DNA of 64,000 nucleotides from contig CM055211.1 in assembly GCA_029224185.1 (NCBI GenBank), forward strand, positions 6,813,603-6,877,602. The letters are read 5' to 3'. This DNA comes from Karalla daura. Lineage: Eukaryota > Chordata > Actinopteri > Chaetodontiformes > Leiognathidae. A program made the position numbers and the translations under genes. Under the pieces are notes generated by a model that was given only the letters and a program-made list of their open reading frames with translations, was not told the origin of the DNA and did not search any database. Shown piece after piece: positions 50,633-64,000 of the stretch (the stretch's first letter is position 1; each line of letters starts with the position of its first letter).

Positions 50633-53600
50633 GGATTTTCAGCTATGGATGATGAGATCACAATGAGAATAAGAATTTGCTCTTGTTTGTTGCGCATCAG
50701 AAATGAAAGAGGAGAGAGAACGGAATCGTTTGATACTGTTTTCTCCAGATGAGTATGAATACAGTGTCGTCCAAAATATCTCACTCTGCATCTGTAATAA
50801 CTTCCAATCTGTGCTCCACAAGGCCCATTTCCTCCTGTGTCATTTCTTATTTACATCATAATTTATTTCTGTATTGAAACCAGAAACTTATTAGCTGCAT
50901 TAAATCTTGAGGATCTGGGTTCAGGAACCTGCAACCCCACAAAAGCTGGGGATTGATAGTGGCTCGTATAATTCAGTTTGGCTCCCCAAGTCATCATTTA
51001 TGATTTATTTTCATTAGGCAAGGCACTGCTGGTTGTGCAATTCATTTCTCCCGCAATAAACAGCCTGCAAGACAAGCTGCAGCTTCATAAAGTACCATCT
51101 TCTTGAGTAGCGGCTGTGAAAAATGCAGCTAACAGGCATCGGTTGTTGTCCTCGCCACCTCGAGCCCCACTTCAACCACCCACCCCCCACTCTTTTCTGA
51201 CAGTTGTAAAGTATGAAGTGCATTAGTGAGATAACACCTCTATTACTTTTAACAATATTGCTGCTCCTCTGTGGCAACCCGCTGTTGGTTGTTAGTCACA
51301 CTTATCAACTCGAGGAAAGCACACAACTTCAAAAGGCGTGCAGATCTGAGGCGAGCAGTCAGCCATTAGAGAGGAAACAACATATTAGCTTTGCTGTGTT
51401 TGATGGTTCCCTCTTCCGACTTAGAATGACTGTGAAATTAGACTAAAATGATTTGGAGCAGACCTTGAAAGTTCAACCTCAGGACAGCAGCACTCACGCA
51501 TCTCTGTTTGTTCAGAGTGTTTCTTCTGACTGCATTGTCCTTTCAACTGCAGTGTTTGAATAGTACACCTGTTCTTTACAGCTGTTATGTGGATATATTT
51601 CCCTATTTTAAATCTTTTTTTTCCTTTACCTTGCTTCTTAATAGAGTACAGCTGGAAACAGAGGCTTTACATTAATAATTTAGCTGCCTGACCTTCAGCT
51701 GTGCATTGTTGTGGAGGTATACAAACACACCTGTCAATCAATTTCAGAGTTTGTGGTGTGTGATATTTTTTCAGTCCACAAACATGTTTACCAGATCATG
51801 CTGAGAGGTGGGAAGTATGAATTTCAACAACAACAAGGGAAAGAGATGCCCTCTAGCATCCAAAACCACACCCACATCCTCTCCTGCTGCGTCTCATTCC
51901 GGATTTTGGCAACTCTCGTTTCTCCAGAGATCAGGGAAATAGGAGAGAAGGCCAAGTAAAGGAAACAGTGCTGCATTTAAGTCGCATAGAAAAAAAGACA
52001 CAGATTCCTTGTTATATCGCTAGAAGTTGCTGTTTTTACAGGCTGATTTTAGAGGAGGTCATTTCCATAAAGGACGACATCATGCCATATATCCCTCACT
52101 CCCCAAACCGTGACAGCATTTTCTGTATCACAATATCCAGCTGTGGCAGGCTGCTTCACTTCCACCATCGACAAACATGAGAATACTGTCAAGCAAGAGG
52201 GGCACATGTCTGAGATAAGTTTGTTTGCTCCTCTCTGTGCCTCGAGGGAGAGCACTCGACGGTCCACTCAGCTATCACAGAGCCACGAAGGGCATTTCGG
52301 ACACACCAAAACAGCTTTTTATTTCACCAAAGCTTTCTCATCGTGAACAGGCAAGAGAAAAACTGGTTTGAGGTAAGAAGGTACGCCATGTTAATACGCC
52401 ATTATGTTTTTGTGCTGTTTCTTTATGCTTTGTCACATCTTAGATGGCCCCCAGACTTTGAGTTGCTCATTTTCAGACAGTATTTATTTGTTTTATTGTC
52501 TTAAACCGTAGATGTGATATTTGTACATTTTCCAAGAGGAATCTATTATGCTTTGCCCATTTTACTTTGCATACAGCAATTCAATGGGTTTGTGAGGGAC
52601 TTTAGCTGAATCTCCTGTGATAAAGAAGTGAAAGCTGTATATTAAAAGGCACTCTTTAGAGGAGGCAGGGTAACGCTCCTGCAGAAATAGGCTCCTTCGC
52701 GCCCGGTCCTTCTGCCTCAGTAGCCAGAGGGGACTTCAGTGAAGTGACAATGGAGTGGATGGCCTCGGTCATGTGCTATTACTGTATTTTTGCGTGAAAT
52801 TGCAAACTACATCATTGAGGCCAGGTAGGTTGTGACTGAAGAGGCTTGCTAAATGTGCTCCAGCATGTCTCATTTTCTGGAGAGGGTCTTTTCTTTGCTT
52901 CTTCTGTTGTGATAGTAAATCAACCTTCAGTGCAAACACCACACAGATTTCACCTGAAAAGACTCAAGTTTCTACATGGCATTATCGTGCCATTAGATAA
53001 TGAGAGTGAAGAGTTGCACTGTTTGAAGTTTTGTATGAGACTTCTTGTCTGCCATTGCATTGAATGGACTAAAATAAAAGATGAATTATCCTCCTAACAA
53101 GCATTATCTGTGAAGCCATAACCTGATATCAGCTCTTCCTCCGTACAACACGACTATACTGTTGTTGAAAGACAAAGTGCAGATAACAAGGTCACCCTGC
53201 AGTGGATCTCTTTGTGTCACTTCACTCACGATGAATCTCCAGATGAAAATGGACTCGAAAATGCACCAATTACGCCTGTTGTATGACTTCTACCCATCTA
53301 CCTACTTGCACCAATGGAAAGCCGAGTGGCACAGAGAAGAGTCTGAAATGACTGAAATCCTGGGTTCACAGATGTAACAGAGGTCACCGCACTCGAGAAG
53401 AACCAGTCTGCTCTCAAAATCACAAAGAAACACCTCTTGTATGTCACCTCAGTTTGTTTCATGAATAGTCCTTGGTTCCTTCACTCACAGAGCTGCAGTC
53501 GCTTTGATAGAGGCTTTCTTTCTTCACTTCTGAAGTTATAAGAAATTGGTACATGGGAAAAGTATTTCCATTCCCATTCACTAAAAGTATTATGTAAGAA

Positions 53601-56559
53601 CCTTCACTGTAAGTATTCCTGCGTGAATTACAGCAGCTTTTAAAGTCTTTAAGATCGTACATTATTAGCGAAGCCCCTTGAGGATGTCAGTATCTTCATC
53701 CCACAGACTGATCCAATTTCCTGATAAACACCACTCGCCCACACTGACTCCTGCTCACACATGCTCAGAATGACACACCGCTGTCTTGACGTTCTGGATT
53801 GTAATGCTGCCTTTTCTGTCTCGCAGGTGAAACCTCCGAGAGGGTCTCACCAAAACAGTGCCGTCTGCCCACGTCCTTTGGCAATGTCTATTTTAGCGAT
53901 TTCATCAGGTCAAAATCCCATTCTGAAGATCAAAACAATCTTTGATGTCTAGGATGGTCTTTTGAAGTTACAAAAAAATGTGGATGACCGATGCTTAACC
54001 ACTCAGGTCTGTAAAAACAGTGGTTAAGCAGAGGAAAAAAGAAAAACAGAGTTTATTTCTTTCTTTTTAGTCCAGGGTCAAAACACATATTTGTACCTCC
54101 TCATTTCATGGAAACACGTCGAGGAGCTGCCACTCCTCCTGAAAAAACAAAACGTAATAAAAGGACAGCCGAAGGTTGCAGCTGCTTGAAAGTGTTTTAT
54201 CGCTTATAAGGAGAAACTAAAGTAAGAAAACTGATTCATTAAATAAAACAAGACAAGGCATCCTGAGAATAAAAAACACATATTATATATATTACTTTAG
54301 ATCTGATCCAACTTTGATCCACTTTATCAGAGAGCAAAATGTTTCATTTTCTTTTTAAGCCATGACTTTTCAACATTCATCACATTTTTTGTGAAGACGT
54401 AAGGTTGCATTATCCACTTTTCCAATGCTGAATCAATTAAATATCTTCAAGATTTATACAGAAATTGTACGTCTTGTTTCCAATTTTGCCACGTTTAACT
54501 GCGTATTTATGGAATAATAAAAATAGGTCGAATTTCAAAACCCAGATATTAAACTTTCTTTTGAAACTTTCTGTGATGTAAATGATGAAATAACCAGTGT
54601 GTTATGCCATAAGACATCATGCTGGTTCAAAGGACGAGAAGGAGAAACATGCCTGAGCTGGAACTGTACTTAGGAAATCACAATGTAAAAGTGATCCTTC
54701 AGATTTAATTAGAGGCACCCTGCAGAGAGTCCAGGTACAAAAAAATACTTCATTAGCTCTACTAGAAAGTTTTGATTGTGTGGAGACTAGGCTCACTAGA
54801 CTAGACTCCATTACCTTGTCACCACATATAATTTGAGTCCTATTACTATTACAATGGCAGCCTCGTGTTTAACTCCTCATACATTATTGTCCTTTTGATC
54901 CTGAATCTTTACTTTTTGAGCGATTTCTCCATCTGACTTGTTTCTAGCTGAGTCCAAGTACATCTGATGAGAGCACAGAGCACAGTGGTCATGGAGGAAG
55001 ACTCATGCAGCTCCAGTCTGGCTCTCATGGTGCTTGCCTCCGTTTTAAAGCACATAACTTACACACTTAGCAAATGTGCATCGGAATAAAACATGCATCA
55101 TAAAATCAGATAGCAGGGACTTTTTCTGAACCTTGTGGGCCCTTATAAAAGCTATACATCACTGATAAACAAAATTAATTGCCCTCTCTCTTTCCCAGAG
55201 TTAATTGCCTTTGGGTGTTTCATTCTACGGCCTGACTCCATGTTTGTTTTTACATTATTTATTCATATGGCAAATTACCATTCTTTGCGCTACTTATTTT
55301 TGCTCTCTCTGCGTTCCTTACGAGCCAAATCCAGAGGTCTAAGGTGAGCAGCAGTAGAAATCTTCTGTCATGAATAAACCATTTCATGCCCTCTTTCAAC
55401 ACCACTATTAAGCAATTTACTGTTTGAATCAGCACAGCCTAATATTGCTCCTGCATACCACCGCAAGAAACGTGTTCTATTACCAGGGGAAATGTGGTTT
55501 GACACACCTTGTGGTCCAGTTCACACGCACTCTCTCCTCTGGGTAGGGAGTCATATTCTATACAATTACGCTACAAATCTGGAACTTTACAGGGCAGCAG
55601 CAACAGGCAAAACCATGTTGATATCTCTTTTTTTGGAAGCAGAGCTTAATTTTTTTTACCCTGCTCTACAACCAGCAGTATCACGTTGAAGGATGTTGAT
55701 CTTTTATTAAAGATTTTTTTGGCAGCGCCATCCTTTCCTTGTACCAAATGAATGCTCAAGCATTATTTTTTATTCTGCCCACGTTTCAGCAACACAGACC
55801 ATGCAGTTCTGTTCTGAATAAAATACGGAACGAATTTCACAGCAAGAACTGGACAAATGTTCGCTCTCATCAGGCTGGTGTAAATTGTAATGTTTCCCTA
55901 TTCTAACCCTAAAAATAAATGTACGAGCTTGATATGTCAACTAAAGCATAACTGATTGACATCTCCCTAAAATAGCACTTCATGGCAGCGACAATGAGCT
56001 TAAACCAGATCGACTTTGCAATTCAAGGGGTGTCTTTTACAAGATCAACAAAAACATAGGAATAACCAAAACAGATATAAGGAAGCAAAATGCTGCCATC
56101 CATCTCTATTTACCTCCCTGGCATCGCTGTCTGCTCTCAGCTCAGTGAGTGGAGACTGAGTTTCTGCCTTTTTAGCTCAAGTCGTTGCAAACTTTCTCTG
56201 TTGCCTACAAGAGACGCTGTGTGTCTCGGCTACAAGGAGGAGGTACCTGAGGGAGCAGCCACAGTGGTATATCTGGCTGCACCTGGGGAGATTCCTGAAG
56301 ATGTAACGCTTAAATGTGTTTGTGAGCTTGAAAAGCAGATGAAAAGTGCCTCTGAGATTCATGCACATGACTCACGTGTCAGCTGATTAAATAAATTATT
56401 TGTGACAGGACTCTCCAGCCAATCGTGTTGTACACTCTCAGCTGAGACTTCAACATCTCCCTAGAAACGCTTTTTTGTTCACATTAGCACGGACGCCCAC
56501 TTACAGCTGCATCCTCTGACAAAAGCCGTCTCCACCCTCCACCTGCATCGGTTGTGCTC

Positions 56560-56700
56560 AGTGCACCCTGGAGGGCCGTATTGTCTATGTTAATTCACAC
56601 CGGCGGATTATCATAATGCTCCCTGAGCGTTAGTTAACATGTTGCTATGGATTTCGTGCTGTTAAGCTGAATTTCCACAGTAGGGAACATCCCTGAGAGT
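56560..56700. promoter_or_regulatory. Candidate regulatory block with X-box half site
   Basis: Complex sequence with GTTGCTATGG at 56641-56650, a half-conserved RFX-type motif, immediately after a TTAGTTAAC core. No coding frame. Called on texture and motif only. Confidence 0.3.
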
Positions 56701-56884
56701 TGAATCAGAGTGACAGAGCGAACAGGGACGGCATTTGCTTTAGGAAATGTGCTCCTGCCTGAGCTGACACTGTGTCACCAACACAGTTCACGGTTTGTTC
56801 ACAATGACCAAGTGTCTCAAACAGCAAATCATTGAAAACTGTTAAATTTCACTGTAGCTTCATTTCAGTCTCTTTGGAGCGTAA

Positions 56885-56926
56885 ACTTACCTTTTCACAC
56901 TTACCTTTTCACACTTACCTTTTCAC
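56885..56926 (+). repeat. Three perfect 14-bp tandem repeats
   Basis: ACTTACCTTTTCAC is repeated three times without a mismatch. ACTTACCT is identical to the 5' end of U1 snRNA, so the minus strand carries three consecutive AAAAGGTAAGT consensus splice donor sequences. Absence of mismatches suggests recent expansion or selection. Confidence 0.95.
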
Positions 56927-59900
56927 CGCATGAAGTGAGGAATACTTACATAAATTACAGCCGTATTTCAAACAAAATGAGGCAGGCGACATTCAGAACA
57001 TTCAGGGAAGTTACATCAACAACTATTATATGTTTTTCCATCCACTTGACTTTTTTTTTTTTACTGCATTTCCAAAAGCTTTTATGCCGTAATCGACATG
57101 TCTAGTACAGGAACATGTGACATATGCAATAGTGAATAAAAACATGAAGCCTAAGAAGTGTAAAATGTGACCCAAACATGGTGTTTACACTATTTTACCC
57201 TATTTTGAAAGCCTGTGGATGCAAGCCTGTCATTATTTGAAGGTGACACTTTTGTTTTGTTTCTTTTTCACACTCTATCACCCCAGATTGCCTCAAACAC
57301 AAAGATATGTATGCTTACAGTATTTACCCCCCTACCTGGCACACCCCACTGGTTGCCCATGTCTCGGAGTGATTAATGGCTGCTCATTGTACCTCGCACT
57401 AACCTGCATTCAGCTGTGTGATTGATGGGCCGGTATGTGTGACAGATGGACAGATGTGACACAGCAGAGCGACCAGGCAGGGAGCGACACCTCGGTCCTG
57501 ACACCAGCAGCAGCCACCTCCTCCTTAACGCAGACACAGAGAAAGAATGTGTTCACTCTTTGAAAGTCTAAACGCCTCAAATTTTGTTTTCTTCTTTACA
57601 TGACGTTTGGTGGAAATATGAATGGGAACTCATGACAGTTTATGCAGCTTGTGAGGATGTGTTTATACTGGCTGTTTATATAGCTGCAAAGTTATGATGA
57701 TTGTAATGGTTGTATTTGGTTGAATAACAGATTAAGGTGGATGTTGGTCATGTGTTGGTTCTGCAGAACAAGATGTCATGTTGTGTAGTGTTGCCATTTG
57801 TCTGTAACTCTGTGAATTTATATTTTAATCCATTATTTATCTTCTTGTCAAAAGCATCTTACTAAAGTCTGTCAGTTTCATACTGTACCGCAAAATAGTG
57901 CATGCAGAGAACTGTTTGGAATACATATGGAAAACACGTCTTATTTAGTGGTACCGTATCTGACACCTCCGCTCTACTATCCATCTAATCCAGTCTAGCT
58001 CACTGCACTGCAACTGAGTTACAAGACAGAAGCACAGAGAGAAACTCTCTATTCTGGGCTGCTGCTGCTGGTGTACGAGCGGTGGTTTCTGCAGGAGCAG
58101 CAGACAGAGTCATAAATCATATGTCTACTAATGGCAGTTCCAAATGAGGCCTCTCATCAGACAAGACAAGTGCCTTGCTTTGTGTGCTACTTCAGGCTCC
58201 ACTATAACATCTGTGCACTCTCCAGCAACTTTGCATAAGATGTGTGTCTCCCTTGTATTAATTAGCGATTGTCTGCTTAGTCTTAACAGTTCAATTTGAA
58301 GTCATTTATTAGGTATGTAAAAAGCAGGCTGTGACAAATGATCATGAGCAGAGTATTCCAGCCATGACATGCTGGATGTTACTTCCTGTCAGCTTTTTAA
58401 CCAGATACAAAGTTTTGATCGCTATTAGAAATGTGCAAACCTTAATTTTGTTTAATTTGAGAAGTTGTCAAACAAAGCATGTGTAACTTGCACGGCCTCT
58501 AGCGATTTCATTCTCAACTAAAGTTCCAGCTTTAAAAGCTCACAAACAAAGAATAAGAATGTTTAAAATCCCCATGCACACTTCTATATGGGATGTTTGT
58601 AAAATATTAATGTTTTAATACAATGACCAGAGAGAATATCTACTCTGTGGTGCTACAGGGGCATAAAAAATGAAAACTGTTTAATTTTAAAGTGACCCCA
58701 GCCCAGTTCGAGCCGGGGTGAGGTCTTTCAAGAGCATTTGTGCCAAGATGAGGATAATCCAGCAGTTGATGCGACACCCGCTCTGAAACCAGAAATTAAA
58801 AGTCATACGTATTCCGCAGCCTGCAAGAACATGACACAATTTGATGTCTAACCCCAGAAGGGGGTCAGTGTCTCTTTTTTGAGTGCCAAAACCATTGAAT
58901 GTTGGGCTTTTGTTCCATTTGGCAAGCGTATAATGGAGTTTGAGAGGGGTTTTGCTGGTGCTGTACAGAGATAGGGACCGAATGGAGGAGAATGTAATTA
59001 CTATACCTGTCTATGCAACAATGGCTAACCACCTTTGTCGCCCCTCACTCCACTTGAAGAAGCCAGACAAGCAAGTGCTGTTGGACCGTAGGAGCACAAA
59101 AGCCGCCCTTGCTGCGACTCCCAAATCAGTGTCTTGCACTCGCTCTCAGACAAGAATAAAGGAATGTCAGAGTCCTCTTTAAAAAGATGTGCGCACGGAT
59201 GTAAGCCTCTATCTTTCTTATTTATTTAACTTACTCTGTCGCACAAAAAAATATTTCTGAAGAAGATGCTTGAGCAAGGGCAGGCAAACTCTACCATTAT
59301 ATATGACATTGTGATGGTGCTTGTATTTTATGCAATAATTTTGGGACACAGTTCTTCAACATTTTGAGAAATACCTGGTTTTAAGGTTCCAAAGGACCCC
59401 GGGATTGTGCTCCTTTATAAACACAACTGCTGTTTCACATTTTACAGAGGCATTTGAGTGGTAGTTACAGATGTATCACATGCAATCGGCATGCTAATAA
59501 TCCTCATAGAAATGTAAGTCGTGTCATCAAAATGCCTCGAAGGAACAGACGGATACTCGTCAGGAATATTAAGAGTTGGCGCTTTGGTTGATAAAAGTTC
59601 TAAGCAGGGGCTGAAAAATGCATCAACAAGAGTCAAACCAGAGATATGTAACTACAACTATGCAGGACAGAACAGACTTTGCATGTCTAGTGCATCATCA
59701 CAGCATGTTTGGTATTTTAAAAATGACCGAAACTCAAGAAGAATTCAAAACAAAATCCCTTGAGTTTTGGCGAGAATGGGTTTGTAATGACTCACCCATT
59801 AAAATGTCAGCAGAGGTTTAGAGGTTTAAAGACATGAGCACAAGCTGGTTTTTAGTTTCATGCCTCTGCAGACCTCTAATGGCTAACTAAAGTCCTCCAT

Positions 59901-62881
59901 CCTGCACAGAAGTAACGGCCACCACTTTGCCTGCTGTATAATAAGCCGAGCAGTGTTGTATGTTATGTCAATACCACCTCTTCGCCCTCATTTCTGCATT
60001 TGTTTCTGAGAGAGGCCATACCTGCTGCTACAGTAAAACATGCTTTTATGTCAGGTAAATTACAACTTTTTGCTCGTTTCCTCTTCTTGCCCCTCTGTTA
60101 CGTTGCACATGAAGGACGAGCTGATGTCACAGCACCTCTTAACAGCTTGTTTGAAATTCTGTCATAAGTCCTGTGGGTTATCAGGCATGCAGCATGAGCA
60201 GCCCTGCCCATTGCAGCCAATTACAGAGGAAATACGCTGTCAATGCACCGTGATGTCAGCCGGTGATTAAGGCACACGATAAGGAGGAGTGTGGTAAGGA
60301 CGAGAGGAAGAATATGGCTAATGATGATGGTGATTGTAAGCATGCTGTGAATGATGATAAATGATGCAATAACATGAATAAAATTACACAAGGCAGCAGC
60401 AAGTGTGCGTGAGGTTGTCTCTGGGCTCGAGCCGGCTGTGATTCTCTGTGTGCCAACCTGATATTGGTTGAAAAGCACTCGAAGTTAAGCTGTTGGACAG
60501 GTTGTTCTTTAAAGCTTGTTGTCGCTTCTGTCAGAATGTGCAAAAGAAGGCACAGCAGATGCTGAGGCTTGGCAAGGTGCTTGGCAAAACACTGGGTCTC
60601 TTCCAGTTATCTCGGTGTTTTCCCCATCATGTAGCAACAGAGCTGGACACACACAGTCAAGGACTTGAGCGTTTCCTGTTTCTTGTGGTCAGCCATTGTC
60701 AGTTTTACCCTGAGTTTATTGGATAATTAATTCTGTGGGGGGCTTCTGTATTATTAAGACACATAGTGGCTGTTAAATGGATCAAATAGCTCTTATCAGT
60801 GAGTCTCACACTGACTGCGGCTCTTCACCATAAAATCTATTTTACTGCTGCTTTGACTCATTACAGGATTGATTTCCTAATGCAGCAGGTGAATACGCTT
60901 CTTCTGTTTCATTTCAGTGTGGTCTCAAACAAAAAACCTGAGGTAGCAGAATAGCTCTTTAAACACGGACAGCACGGTGCAGATCAGTCAGGCTGTTTTC
61001 TTTTGTTGCTGCCACTAAAATGTATCATTTTCCTACAGAGCTGCAGGTGCTGAATTTACATTTTTATATTAGAAACCACTTCAGTTCCACTTGCTCAAAG
61101 TAATAAGGGTTGCTGATAATTATTACAAAACTTTGCAGTTCCCATTCACTCGACAAGGTTTTGTATTGTGTAATGGTTCTCAAATTTATTTGTTTTGTTT
61201 AGCGTGGCTTTGGTTTCTAGACTGATTTGCAAGAAAATCACATCACAAATGCAGGTTAAGGGGAATTAAACTGAAGCGTTTTACATATGAATAATGCAAA
61301 CTACTATACACATAATGGCTACCTTTTCTTCTGCCTTAGAATATATTTTCTTGTTTGTTCACATTTGGGCCAGGAAGATAAAGAAGCTATCAAAACATCC
61401 AAAAGGAATAAATACTGACCGATTCCTTACCGTGATCTTTGTGGTTAGGGCTGCCAGAAAATCTGCATTAGGGAAACGAGTTGGAGCAGCCACCGTAGCT
61501 GATTCATCTGTCAACGAAACAAATATCAACGTCATCATTTATTCAGGGCCACATTTCAGTCTCTGACAGTTTTCATTGCTCTTAGTCCGTACCAACAAAG
61601 TTTTGCTGGTTGATAAAACTGTAGAATTAAGTGATAATAAACTTCCCAAACACAGATCTGTGTCCACTTGATGTGTAGCTCGAAGCGCCATCTGTATTTA
61701 GCTGTGCTGCTCAGCTTGTTAGCTCCCATTCTGACTCTGGGGATACAGAGTTTTGCTCTAAAAAATGCATCAGCAACATGGACACATTCCAAAACTTGAG
61801 ACTTGAGATGTAACTTGAGACCAGGCTGTGTTTACCCACCGGGCCCACCCTGCCACTCCACCATGTTTTGATATTCTTGCAGCTTGAAAAGTGACAACCA
61901 AGAAGAGATTTCTTCTCATTCTGCATGGCCCTCCTCACTTTACGTGACAGCTGCTGAGTCGGCACATGTGCACCGTTGCTCTTAAGCACAATCTTAGCAG
62001 CGACAGCAGCGCTGACGTTGCACAGACATGGAGGACACACACTGCGGGATCTTCGTGGCTCTTTGTGATTGGCAAAAAGATATCAAGTGGAAGGAGCAAA
62101 GCAAAAGCAATTTTCAGGAGCTGAGGGGGAATATATTGAGGTCAAGAGAACTTCATTTTTTTCCCACATTCACTTTACATGAAGTCTGGTCTCTAACACA
62201 TTCATTATGTCTGAACAGCGGCCCCATAACAGCTCGTGGCACAGCTCTGAATACTGATTTCCTGGGCTTTCATGATGTACTCATGCAATAGTTATGGTAC
62301 AAGTGACAGCAGTGGGGTAAAGTCATATTAACTCCTAAATCTCTAAAAATGTATCTTTGTAAGTTTGACATTTTTCAAACCTCAGGGTCCTGCGTAACAA
62401 TGGGGGTAAACTCACAACAAATCCATTTAAAAGGAATCAGGTGGACACCACAGTTAGGAGCAGAGGAAAACAACCTCCCTTTTTAGAAGAAACCAAAAAT
62501 CCAATAATTGCTCAGAATCAGAGCAGCAGGAGCTTATTTCCTGAAGTGTTCAGCTATCTTTAAAGAGCCCTGAAGAGCCCTCACACCACACCCAAACACA
62601 CTCAGACACAGAATGACAGACAGGGAGCAAAAGGTAAAATGTGCTTGGGTGCATGATTTTACAGTGCCTCGCTTAAATGTCTTTCCTCGATTCTGCAAAG
62701 AGGCATCTCACTCGGTGGGTTTATTGACCGGGTCCTTTCTGCCTCAGCTACGGTGACCATCAGATCAGCCATCCTTTGCTTCACAGTTTATGGACTTCAA
62801 AAGCCATGCCACCAGAAGTGCGCAGATGATGATGGACTGTGGGGGACGTTAAAGAGAGATAGCAAAACAACCCCGGCTCTT
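56927..62881. other. Non-coding, nothing recognised
   Basis: Six kilobases with a T12 run (57051-57062), a CTG/GCAG-rich patch near 58060-58105 and ATGATG-rich sequence near 60318-60370. A TAAT-containing stretch at about 57350-57430 has weak regulatory texture. The largest frame is 109 codons (61711-62040, minus) and is unrecognisable. Confidence 0.5.
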
Positions 62882-62934
62882 TTGGCTCCTAGTTGGCTCC
62901 TAGTTTTTTATTTCATTTATTTATTTATTTTCTG
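62882..62934 (+). repeat. 11-bp duplication followed by ATTT-rich tract
   Basis: TTGGCTCCTAG occurs twice in tandem (62882-62892, 62893-62903), followed by TTTATTTCATTTATTTATTTA-type sequence. Simple replication slippage is the likely origin. Confidence 0.9.
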
Positions 62935-63256
62935 ACAAGCTGAGAAAGTATGGGGGCTGGTACATGATAAATAAATCAGACCCTGTGATGTTTGGTGAGT
63001 CGTAAGTAGGAGTTTCTGATCCATGTGTAGATTTATAGAGAAGCCAGCAAAGAGGAAAAAGTCTTTGTGTCCTTGGAGCTGGTTAGTTTGGAGTAGAGTG
63101 GATACTTAGGAGGCAGTAGTGGCGGCAGGCATTATTTTTTAGTAGTTAAGAATCAATTGGCTCAAATTTGGAAGATTTTCAAGACGGTTAGTGTCACATT
63201 AAGAGTGGAGACAACATTTTCTCTTTGCGAGGATGCTGTGTCCACAGAGGGGAAAG
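62935..63256. other. Non-coding, nothing recognised
   Basis: No frame, repeat or motif worth naming. Confidence 0.5.
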
Positions 63257-63301
63257 GTCGGTTCATCAGTGAGTCGGTTACAAAGTCGGTTCATCAGTGA
63301 G
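63257..63301 (+). repeat. 17-bp direct repeat, 28-bp period
   Basis: GTCGGTTCATCAGTGAG occurs perfectly at 63257-63273 and 63285-63301, and the start of a third unit (GTCGGTTA) lies between them. It looks like a small tandem duplication. Confidence 0.95.
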
Positions 63302-64000
63302 CTTCAACCTGGAGCTTGGTGTTTCCACATATCTAGTCTTGTGCTTAGGTAAGCTAAAAAGACTGCAGCTCCATATTTGCTGTGGTTCAACCACCTAACT
63401 CTCAGCAACTAAGCATAGCTGTTTCCCATAAAGCCGGATAATGAATTGAAAAGTCTTTTTCCTCCTTTTGTTATGCACTGCCATTTGGGGCATACAGCAT
63501 AATGGCTGTTTGTTCCAGTGCAGTAATGATTTCTATTAGTTTCCGTGTTGATTTATTGTTTCCGAGGATGAAATTCTACGCATACACTCAAGCAGAAACA
63601 CAAGAGGACGAACTTTTGAACCTGGCCAATGTCTGACAAGAGAGAAGTGCTTTCAGAAAACATGATACACAGGAGATGTTGAAAATCCCAATGTCCCTAA
63701 ACCTCTCCGATAATAAAATTGGATGACTCAAGGGAGAAAGACTGGAAGAATGTTTTAAATACCACTAAACTGCATTTCATACTTTCAGTTTGGCACCTGG
63801 ACACCAAAGACGTCTCAGCTTTATTCTGCATAAATTTACTTTGTCTCAAGATCTTGATTACTAATTCTAGCCAGACAGATGAACTCGGATAACCGTTGGT
63901 GTCTGGCAAGATGAATTTGATGAGTTAGTCTTTGTGGGGAAAGATGACCTTCTAAAATCACAAAAGCAGATAAAACACATTTTGTTTCTGCTCTGGCAAA
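63302..64000. other. Non-coding, nothing recognised
   Basis: One 70-codon minus-strand frame and no other signal up to the end of the window. Confidence 0.5.

Larger units (their letters stand above)
48177..56559. other. Non-coding, sparse small repeats
   Basis: More than 8 kb with no recognisable gene. The heptamer array, a TA run and an X-box-like site are listed separately. Frames up to 83 codons (98 at 56090-56386) match nothing known. No transposon landmarks seen. Confidence 0.5.

Noticed and set aside
58701..58718. CAGTTCGAGCC resembling a tRNA B-box
   Set aside because: No A-box at the required distance upstream and no cloverleaf-compatible flanks.

Overview
This window looks like non-coding DNA from a vertebrate, most likely a ray-finned fish. 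Base composition is even and moderately AT-rich, with no CpG island. There are short vertebrate-type microsatellites (CA, ATG, CTG, TCTG) and few interspersed repeats, plus one decayed L1/Tx1-clade retrotransposon fragment of a kind common in fish. No bacterial, viral or organellar organisation is visible: there are no operons, no long ORFs, and nearly every open frame is under 120 codons and unrecognisable. The species assignment is inference.

Layout. 1-12.8 kb is mostly featureless, with candidate regulatory blocks at 1.86-2.56 and 8.53-8.72 kb. 12.8-14.8 kb holds the densest run of candidate non-coding regulatory sequence: homeodomain-type TAAT cores embedded in long complex non-coding sequence. 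15.36-15.40 kb is a G-rich simple repeat. 16.84-17.78 kb is the minus-strand LINE relic, recognisable from five ORF2 landmarks in the correct order. 19.3-23.6 kb carries two more candidate regulatory blocks. 23.6-31.5 kb is largely blank apart from two short inverted repeats. 31.56-32.36 kb, 37.2-37.6 kb, 39.8-40.1 kb, 42.6-42.8 kb and 44.36-45.26 kb are further candidate regulatory blocks. The only places with a hint of protein coding are two minus-strand segments: 42.94-43.30 kb, an open frame bounded by plausible splice sites, and 47.82-48.02 kb, a short frame with an SH3-like tail. The second abuts a tandem pair of G-quadruplex motifs. From 48.3 kb to the end there are small tandem repeats, an RFX X-box-like palindrome, a triple repeat matching the 5' end of U1 snRNA, and otherwise nothing recognised.

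Interpretation. The simplest reading is an intergenic gene desert or a large intron near a developmental regulator. The candidate elements would be enhancers, and the two weak exon candidates would be either exons of an unidentified minus-strand gene or chance. Conservation cannot be seen in one sequence, so every regulatory block is a hypothesis from sequence texture and motif content, not a demonstrated conserved element.
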